Part shown: positions 56,965 to 64,000 of the stretch, piece after piece
Position numbering within the stretch: the first letter of the stretch is position 1
Layout of the letters: each line of letters begins with the position of its first letter
NCBI GenBank assembly: GCA_963971535.1
Contig: OZ020589.1
Span: 70,898,843-70,962,842 of the forward strand
DNA from: Notolepis coatsorum
Lineage: Eukaryota; Chordata; Actinopteri; Aulopiformes; Paralepididae
Length of the DNA: 64,000 nt
Reading direction: 5' to 3'
The notes under the pieces: model-generated
The model's database searches: none
The model's input: the letters and a program-made list of their open reading frames with translations, nothing else
What the model was told of the DNA's origin: nothing
Translations under genes and position numbers: made by a program

Positions 56965-57639
56965 GTGGTGAAGATCTTGGAGAAGCATGACCCCCTGCGG
57001 AGCAGCTCGGGCCTGGCCTCCCTGGCTGCCATCGGCGTCACCATGGGCTCCGGCGGCCTCCGCTTTGGCCCCGTCCCCGGTGACGAGGCGAGTGCCGTGC
57101 AGAACTATGTGGAGCACATGCTCTTCCTGCTCATGGAGGAGGACAGCGGCCAGGCGGGCGCCATGGGACCCATCCTGGAGTTCGTGGTCATGGAGAACGT
57201 AATGGAGCGCCTCTTCGTGTGGAGCCTCCGCCGCGAGTTCACAGACGACATGAAGCTGGAGCAGCTGAAGATGTACGAGATGCTGGTGGGCCAGGCGCAC
57301 CAGCCGCTGCTCCACCACAAGCCCGTGCTCCGCCCGCTCATGATGCTGCTGTCGTCCTGCTCGGGCACGGCGGTGCCGGTGGTGGAGACGGAGCTGGTGC
57401 TGCTGCTCAACCAGCTGTGCTGCGTGCTGGCCAAGGACCCCTCTGTGCTGGAGCTCTTCTTCCACACCAGCGAGGACCAGGGGGCGGCCAACTTCCTCAT
57501 CTTCTCCCTGCTCATCCCCTTCATCCACCGGGAGGGCATGGTGGGCCAGCAGGCCAGAGACGCCCTGCTGCTCATCATATCCCTGTCTGCGGACCAGCGC
57601 GTGGCCAAGCACATCGCGGAGAACACCTTCTTCTGTCCG
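56965..57639 (+). CDS. fhip1a: fhip1a second coding exon
   Basis: A 675-bp exon, 225 codons, phase 0 at both ends, between acceptor CCTCCAG (56964) and donor CCG/GTCAGT (57640). It encodes residues 37-261. The start VVKILEKHDPL joins the previous exon. DEASAVQNYVEHMLFLLMEE, an MGPILEFVVMENVMERLF segment, WSLRREFTDDMKLEQLKMYE, LLHHKPVLRPLMMLLSSC, FFHTSEDQGAANFLIFSLLI and FIHREGMVGQQARDALLLII match the FHIP/RAI16-like family, which is built of alpha-helical repeats. A glycine/alanine-rich stretch (residues 10-35 of the exon) separates LEKHDPL from PGDEASA. The exon is strongly GC-rich compared with the introns. The large antisense frames (for example 56923-57702) are a by-product of this composition. 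Confidence 0.96.
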
Positions 57640-57776
57640 GTCAGTCCACTCTCTTTTGTACTGGTTTTTATTAAGTGAGATGTTTCTTTCAAAGAACGTC
57701 AAAAGTCTCGCTCTCTTTTGCTTGCCCTCTCCCTAGCTGTGTTTCTTTATCTTTGACTCTCTATTCCTAGCTGTAA

Positions 57777-57780
<4 letters not shown>

Positions 57781-57870
<90 letters not shown>
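57781..57870. repeat. (CT)n microsatellite
   Basis: About 90 bp of pure CT in the intron, 140 bp after the exon. Confidence 0.97.
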
Positions 57871-57874
<4 letters not shown>

Positions 57875-58539
57875 GGCAGAATTGTCCTGCCCTTAACACA
57901 ATGTTCCAGTTCATCCAACAACAACAGATCATAATTCCACAACAAAGTCAATCCTAAAATCCCTGACCCGTCTTTGACCCCGAATAGGCGGATCGTCTTC
58001 AGGCCGAAATATGCACTCTAGGAATCCATAGAAACAGCACGGAGGGAGGTCATCTGCTGAATGTTAGAAATGCCTGGCATTCATAAGCTTATGGTAATGA
58101 GGACCACGGCAGAAAAGGTCATTCAAGAACTGTAGACGGACTAACTGAAACAGAGGGTAAGATTGTTTGAAGTAATGTTGATTCAGCAGGGGGCAGTCTG
58201 GCTTGAATTGACTCTACTGACTACTTCGAATGGCATGATAACCTGACCCCCCCCCCCCCCGAGCGTAGCAAGCTTTCATCCAGGCAAAACTACTGATTCA
58301 TTCACAACACTGTATTATACTCTGTAACAGTATAATTTACTGTAACTGAATAGAGTTTTGAGATGTGGTTTCTCCTGCTGAAATCACCTGCTGGCAGTGT
58401 TCACTTCATAGACTATCCCATAATGTCCAACTGTTGTTATCGTTGAAAGTTACAGGCGGCTGAGTTGCCATCCTGTATCGATTAGTTCCTGTAGTGCTAC
58501 CACAGCTTTCCATCCCTGAGAGAGACAGAGTTGTAGACA
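57871..58539. other. No gene seen; C run at 58247-58260
   Basis: Intron sequence without recognised elements. Confidence 0.5.
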
Positions 58540-58543
58540 GACA

Positions 58544-58618
<75 letters not shown>

Positions 58619-58627
58619 GCACACGCG
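58540..58627. repeat. (AC)n microsatellite with repeated right flank
   Basis: An AC array followed by ACACGCGCCCTCAAGTCTCA, the same flank as the array at 24490-24603. Confidence 0.95.
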
Positions 58628-59283
58628 CCCTCAAGTCTCAATGGCAAAAAGACTGTTCAAATATTCATAATGGACCTTATAGATGACCCATAGGAGGCAT
58701 AATGCATACAGTATGTGGCCTATTAGTGTGAGAGGAGGGGGAGGGGAGGAGTCACAGGCAGGCTGAAATACTGTGCTTCTGGCCTGCCTCCGCCTGTATT
58801 GTACTGTGTGTTCTGCTAGAAAACGAATGCTCTGGAGAAGCTCACTCCACTGGTATTAACATTAATGTCAATGGGGTATAATGGCACTCCATGACAGTGA
58901 GTTTATTGCACATCAGCATTTAAGATATTATGACTCATTGTTATTATAAAACCACTGCATGAAGCTGGGGCGATACAATGAGAGTACAAAAGCATAAGCA
59001 CAGCTTGTGTGTCATCTATGATATACACAATACACAATAATACACATTAACTATAATTCATGTTGCGGTATATGTCACAATGATTTTATTATTGGTTATC
59101 CCATGGTAACAAGGTCACGTAAAGTGTTCTCCAAACAGAGCCTGGAACATCAGACGGGCCCAATCCTTTCCCACTGGCTGTGTTTACTGTGGAGGGTACC
59201 ATCTGCATAGAATAGAATAGAACACTTACTCTCATACAGGTTTTCTGGGACCATGTCACCTACATGTTAGCATATTATATTAA
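58628..59283. other. No gene seen
   Basis: Intron sequence, AT-rich. No frame or terminal repeat is supported until the TTAA at 59280. Confidence 0.5.
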
Positions 59284-59701
59284 AGGGGAACTATTTTACT
59301 ATTTCTTTCACTATTTGGGCACTTTTACACAATTCCTGTGAGTCTATGGAACACCTCTGTAATATATATATATTTTTTATTCATTGTTTTGTATTTCTAA
59401 TCAAGTCCTCAAAAACAGCATTTTTCTACCTCAAGATCTCGAGCTGTTTTGAGCCTGGGCTCCTAAACCACTGCGCAGCGTCGTCTTCGCCTGAACATTA
59501 ACATGCAGCGGTGTCTTTATGACATCACATATCATCACATTTTCAAATGACTCAGTTCAGTGAGGGTGAATATTGTGAGAGGAGAATTGGAAGAATGCGC
59601 CAATATGAGAATTTTGAGACATAGATCATATTAATATAAGTTCACATAGCTAGGAAACAATGCTAAACACTCAAAAAGGCCATTTATAAGATAGTTCCCC
59701 T
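59284..59701. mobile_element. TTAA-flanked 418-bp MITE
   Basis: Ends AGGGGAACTAT / ATAGTTCCCCT are perfect inverted repeats between TTAA 59280-59283 and TTAA 59702-59705. It differs from the larger TTAA MITE family. The interior is non-coding. Confidence 0.8.
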
Positions 59702-59705
59702 TTAA

Positions 59706-60208
59706 CATGGCAACATGGTTTAGCATAGCAGTTTTCCTGCACTACCTGTACACAGAATGAACCAGATGGCCACAGCAGCTAGTGAATACAGAACTTATCC
59801 AGCCAATTGACTTTGTTTTCAGAATAGAACAGGAAGAATGAATCCAATATATCAACCTGGTAAAGTAGCTTGTTAGAATTTCCAGAATTACGAACCAAAG
59901 TAAAATGGACCAATATTTGGCGGGTATTTAGTTAGTTGTGCTGCATCTGTACCTGTAAGGTTGGTCCTCGTTGGCCCGGCATTGTACATGCGCTCCAGGG
60001 GACAAACAATGTCTGTGTTAGCTGACTGAACGACAAGAGGGAGGTCAGGGAGACAGAGTGGAGTCCCATTCAGAGCCCATGAGTACAGTGCTTTATTCTG
60101 GATATTTGCTGCGACATCGACATAATGGATAATTTAATAAAGATAAGTGAATCTATTTGACACGATTCATCTTTCACTCGCTGATGTAACGGAATAGGCC
60201 AGATGGTC
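59706..60208. other. No gene or element seen
   Basis: Intron sequence between two MITEs. Confidence 0.5.
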
Positions 60209-61065
60209 TCTATATTATAGCTATGGATACAATACTATGGCCCATTTGACATCAACTATCTATCATTCAATATGTGAAAAAGAATACATTTTTCCATCCA
60301 TACGTTCGCGTGTTATACCGTGGTGAATATAAGTATAGTTTTAGAGTGATCCTGTCTAATCCAAGAAAACGACGATATGCAGCAATACGTGAATTTCACT
60401 AAAAGCGTTGGCGTTTCTCGCCTGGACATGCTACTATTTCCAAATCAAATGTATATAATAGGTATTATGTTTCATCATGAATGCATGAAAGGGGGGGGGG
60501 GGGGGGGTCGTTTTTTGATGCTTTGATCGTCACCAACGGCATACGTTGTGGAGTAACGTTACACACAGGCACGTGCATACATAGGGGTGAAGGGGTGCCC
60601 GGGCACCTGCCTTTTTCATTTCTCATTAGAAAGTGCCCTTTTTATGCCACCCTCTTTTTTTTTTTTTTTTTTTTTACAGTTGCACATATATATATACTGC
60701 CCTGCCCTTCCAAATGAAAGATGTCACGATAGAATCTAAATATTAGGTAAAGAAAGAGAGAGAAATGCCACCCCTCTCGTAAATAATAGGTCCTTCCAGC
60801 CAACATGTAAACCGCGCAGGGCCAGCAGTGCACTGAACAGGAAATTGATATCCAGCTGTTGTTGAGCTCACAGTGCCCTCACACTCGAGTCGAGACCTCT
60901 TTTTTTACAGTTACTATTTCAACTAAAACAAAGCAAGAGTACACTTCAGGTAAGGTATTTGCCCAACAAAATAAAATGTCGGGTTTGCAGTGCACTGTAT
61001 ATTTTCGTGAAACACGTCGCCAGCCCCTCCCTGTCTGCTGCTGCTAGTGCAGGAAAATCACGCAG

Positions 61066-61096
<31 letters not shown>

Positions 61097-61756
61097 GGAG
61101 CGCATATTGTGTTATTAAAGGGACACTATGTAGTTTTGGTGACATCTATCGGTGAAACTGAATGTACCATGATATACTTGTATTAACCCCAAAAATCGTG
61201 CTCGCGCGCTGCGCGCGCTCGCATTACATTTACTAATGAATGCCCTTTTATGATTTCCGGCACCTGCCTTTCTAAAGTCTTGTGCACGTCCCTGGTTACA
61301 CACACACGTTGCGATTGATGTGAAATCATGGTTGGATCAAAGCAGGATTGATATAATTTAGTCCTTACCTTCACTAGGAGGTAGCCCAAAAAGAATATTC
61401 CAATTGTCTGATCGCGAGTCCCAGTATTGGTGTCCATCGTGTCGCCAACATAATCCACCACAACAGATGCATCGGGGGCATTTGACGCTTCTCAATGCGA
61501 TCGGGATAACCGCTCCACTCGTCTGACAAAGAAAACTGCGCCCGGAGACATTTGAACATTACACAAGCCAAGATAAGGTTTCAAAGGGTGCTCGATACTG
61601 CCACCTGGGAGGATGCAGCCGGTATTGCACTTTGGCAATCTCAGGATGATTCCCCATGTTAACCCTGCGTCCGTGTGCCTGTAATGAATAGAAATATTGA
61701 ATAAAATAAATAACGATGAAAACCCGACTATAGTCGGGTCTGTCGCTGATTGAGTT
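60209..61756. mobile_element. TTAA-type MITE, copy 4, with nested hAT
   Basis: Homologous to 11877-12690: GCTATGGATACAATACTATG near 60221, ATGAATGCATGAAAGGGGGG near 60475, AATATTCCAATTGTCTGATC near 61396 and CCCGACTATAGTCGGGTCTG near 61722. It ends before TTAA at 61755-61758. The left end is lost or diverged. A hAT at 60566-61294 is nested. Confidence 0.6.
60566..61294. mobile_element. Non-autonomous hAT with 8-bp duplication
   Basis: Ends CAGGCACGTGCA / TGTGCACGTCCCTG with duplication GTTACACA (60558-60565, 61295-61302). It contains a T run, a CT run (61067-61092) and TGCGCGCGCT-like palindromes near 61205. No transposase. Confidence 0.88.
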
Positions 61757-61784
61757 AAAGGTAGAATCTGTAATGTTGCCTCAC

Positions 61785-61993
61785 AGTGACCTCTTGGTGT
61801 ATGGTGTAAGCGACCTCTTGGTGTCTGGTCAGCACTGTTGCCTCATAGCGACCTCTTGGTGTATGGTGTAAGTGACCTCTTGGTGTCTGGTGTAAGTGAC
61901 CTCTTGGTGTATGGTGTAAGCGACCTCTTGGTGTATGGTGTAAGTGACCTCTTGGAGTATGGTGTAAGTGACCTCTTGGTGTATGGTGTAAGC
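61785..61993. repeat. 24-bp tandem repeat, about eight units
   Basis: Units of GTGACCTCTTGGTGTATGGT plus GTAA, with a longer spacer after the second unit. The stretch 61994-62228 is AT-rich with repeated AATATATAATCTAATAATC blocks. Confidence 0.93.
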
Positions 61994-62228
61994 AATGATG
62001 GTGCGAGATGAGGGTATGTATGCCCTCTCAGTTATATTTGCCCTACAATATATATAGTTACAATATATAATCTAATAATCTAAATCTAATCTAAAAAAAA
62101 CGAAATGCTAAAATGCTAAATATATGCAATATATAATCTAATAATCCAATAGTCTAAATCTAATCTATATAATCAAAAAATGCTAAATGCTAAATATAAT
62201 ATGCTCCGATGAAGCCTTACTGTCATGC

Positions 62229-62383
62229 ACATGTCCTAATAAACTAACCTACACTGTAGCACTCAACACTTTGATGAACATTGTTACTCAGCTGATAGAG
62301 TTGTGCCCTTCCTGATGACTTGTCGTACAGAACTTGTAAATTGCTTTGGATAAAAGCGTCAGCTAAATGACTAAATGTAAACA
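62229..62383 (+). mobile_element. LINE 3' tail repeat
   Basis: ACCTACACTGTAGCACTCAA to TGGATAAAAGCGTCAGCTAA and a TAAATG end, matching 54760-54915 almost base for base. Confidence 0.8.
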
Positions 62384-62437
62384 TTTAATGAAGTATACAG
62401 TATTATTCACATAAGGTGCGGCTTCATAATAACTTCT

Positions 62438-62843
62438 TTCCTCTAGGTGTTGGCCACAGTGTTGACCTGCCTCTTCTTCTGATTCTCTCCTCTCCTCTAG
62501 GTGTTGATCTGTCTCTTCTTCTTCTTCTCTCCTCTAGGTGTTGCCACAGTGTTGACCTGTCTCTTCTTCTCTCCTCTAGGTGTTGGCCACAGTGTTGACA
62601 TGTCTGATTGATTGATTGATTGATTGATTGAAAACATTATTAACAGATTGCAGAATGGGTACAATACAATACAGTACAGCTCAATACACACAATTGTTAA
62701 GGGGATGCAGACCAGAGAAAGACTTTCGTTTTGTTTACATCAGGGTCCCCCATCTTCAATTCATCAAGTCTCTTCCTCTTCTTCTTCTCTCCTCTAGGTG
62801 TTGGTCACAGTGTTGACCTGTCTCTTCTTCTTCTCTCCTCTAG
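62438..62843 (+). repeat. Tandem array of splice-acceptor copies before fhip1a exon
   Basis: The unit is a CTTCTTCTCTCCTCTAG pyrimidine tract and acceptor followed by GTGTTGGCCACAG, which is the start of the next exon, and then TGTTGACCTGT. AG/GTGTTG junctions occur before 62447, 62501, 62538, 62580, 62798 and 62844; the last is the real exon start. A LINE-tail fragment (62605-62712) splits the array. Confidence 0.93.
62605..62712 (-). mobile_element. Dispersed 3'-end fragment inside the acceptor array
   Basis: (TGAT)n, then GCAGAATGGGTACAATACAA and CTCAATACACACAATTGTTA, as at 9570-9660. Confidence 0.6.
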
Positions 62844-63002
62844 GTGTTGGCCACAGGGCTGAGTGGCCTCTACTCCTCCCTGCCCACCAAGTTAGAGGTC
62901 CCCAACGAGGAGTGGCACTGCCTCCACAAAGAGGACTGGCTCCAGATGCCTGCACTGGTCCAGTTCCTTAACTCCCTGGAGTTCTGCAATGCTGTCATCC
63001 AG
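62844..63002 (+). CDS. fhip1a: fhip1a third coding exon
   Basis: 159 bp, 53 codons, phase 0, between acceptor CTCCTCTAG (62843) and donor CAG/GTGAAA (63003). It encodes VLATGLSGLYSSLPTKLEVP, EEWHCLHKEDWLQMPALVQF and LNSLEFCNAVIQ, residues 262-314. This follows directly on ENTFFCP at the end of the previous exon and is one of the most conserved blocks of FHIP proteins. The following exons are outside the window. The start is chosen by homology and frame; five upstream acceptor look-alikes exist. Confidence 0.95.
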
Positions 63003-63243
63003 GTGAAAGCAGACACATGTACACAGACTCATGATGTGTCATGACAACCCTTCCTCTCTAGGGCCTGTTCACCAGCCCACCAAGCTGGATAGCACTCTTG
63101 GCAAAATGGACTATCTGCCTCAGCGAATTACTATGAGAAATAAAAATACTAATAGCATCGCCCTTCAGGCACTTTAATGTGGGTCAGTATTACAAATTAC
63201 TCAAGAAACATTTCCCCCATTTTAGAACATTTTAGATTTATTT

Positions 63244-63721
63244 ATAAAAAAAGAATTGATCCACTTTTTCTCCTTATTTTTCTATTTTTCTCCCATCCCA
63301 ATTTCGCCTCGCCAATTCTCCCTTCCCCTGTCTCGAATGTTGCTAGACTATGCCTCCCACTGGTCGGCTGCAGTGAGGACCAAGCCTTGCATCACGTGTT
63401 CTCTCCGGTACACGAGGAGGCAGCTGTCGCATCTTTTCACCTGCACAGCACGATCTCTCAGTGGCGAGGAGTAACGTGTGGGAGGCTCACGCTGCCCCCG
63501 TTACTTCCTGATTCTGCTGTACAGGCGCACCAACCAACCTGTAGGAGTCGCTGTCCACAACGTCCAATCCTTACCCACCAGCTTTCCCACCCCCTAACAC
63601 TGCCAATTGTGTTAGTATGAACGACCAGCCAAGCTGGTAGCAACGCCGAGAGCTGGGCTCGAGCCCAGCATCTCCTGCGTTAGTGGCGAGCGCCTTGCCC
63701 ACTGCGCCACTTAGCCGCCCC
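63244..63721 (-). mobile_element. tRNA-derived SINE, family 1, copy E
   Basis: A perfect 18-bp duplication AACATTTTAGATTTATTT (63226-63243, 63722-63739). On the minus strand the head reads GGGCGGCTAAGTGGCGCAGT and GGGCTCGAGCCC at the B-box position. It lies in the intron after the third coding exon, antisense to fhip1a. Confidence 0.93.
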
Positions 63722-63739
63722 AACATTTTAGATTTATTT

Positions 63740-64000
63740 TTATATCTCAACAGTAATCGATAGTACTAAAAAAACCAAGACATTTGGCACCAGAAATAAC
63801 AAATTAAGTTCTGCCCAAAATCGATGGCCGCCTTCAATTGCTCCTTTAATTAATCTTCAGTACTATAACACATGACAAACACTGATCCATTATTTTTTCA
63901 GTCTGGTGTCAGAACACTGATGTCTGAGGCAATTGATTGGTGGATTGCTATGTCAATAATTTTTATAAATGGTGAATTTAGCTGATGGGTGGTCTAAATC
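63740..64000. other. Intron sequence, nothing recognised
   Basis: AT-rich sequence to the window edge, with no exon-like frame bounded by splice sites. Confidence 0.5.

Noticed and set aside
56923..57702. Large antisense open frames (259 and 195 codons) and a shifted + frame of 151 codons
   Set aside because: They overlap the fhip1a exon and follow from its high GC content; no domain resemblance, and they ignore the splice sites.

Overview
The window is vertebrate nuclear DNA, most likely from a teleost fish. It is AT-rich, non-coding and dense in microsatellites. It carries Rex1/CR1- and L2-type LINEs, an RTE-like LINE, tRNA-derived SINEs, many hAT and TTAA-type DNA transposons and one BEL/Pao LTR retrotransposon. 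One host gene is recognisable, on the + strand: fhip1a (FAM160A1), whose product belongs to the FTS-Hook-FHIP complex that couples Hook adaptors and dynein to endosomes. Three exons are visible: 37756-37971 (5' UTR end and start codon at 37864), 56965-57639 and 62844-63002. All join in phase 0 and give the first 314 residues; the rest lies beyond the right edge. Upstream of 37756 I see no host coding exon.

Layout. 1-9.1 kb: two SINEs, then a decayed RTE-like LINE (3129-9072) cut into four pieces by a SINE that itself holds a hAT, a LINE 3' end and a nearly complete Rex1-like RT copy. 9.1-14.2 kb: a perfect-looking hairpin, microsatellites (a 398-bp C/ACGC/AC block), a TTAA-flanked MITE and a SINE. 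14227-24109: a complete, young BEL/Pao element with a 5-bp target duplication, LTRs differing at four sites, a tRNA-Tyr primer site and one long gag-pol frame; it is damaged by a hAT in gag and by an apparent in-frame loss in the integrase. 24-33 kb: microsatellites, then an L2-like LINE (27008-33080) inserted in a minisatellite and split by a hAT, a 1.7-kb PIF/Harbinger-like element, another LINE tail and a region holding a 200-base assembly gap. 33-41.4 kb: unmarked sequence, a 1.6-kb element inside a 17-bp tandem repeat, fhip1a coding exon 1, an 80-bp minisatellite and a second Rex1-like copy. 41.5-56.9 kb (intron 1 continued): a second SINE family, a Rex1-like LINE split by a hAT, two more complete hATs (one with a 192-bp-arm inverted repeat), minisatellites, an L2 relic and two TTAA elements sharing one TTAA. 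56.9-64 kb: two fhip1a exons, MITEs, short tandem repeats, a repeated splice-acceptor array before the third exon, and a last SINE.

How it fits together. The host gene spans about 25 kb here with introns of about 19 kb and 5.2 kb that are mostly transposon insertions. Many insertions sit inside older elements, so the uninterrupted sequence of the host element verifies the target duplication. No new multi-gene system was found; the most unusual host-linked structure is the tandem array of splice-acceptor copies at 62438-62843.
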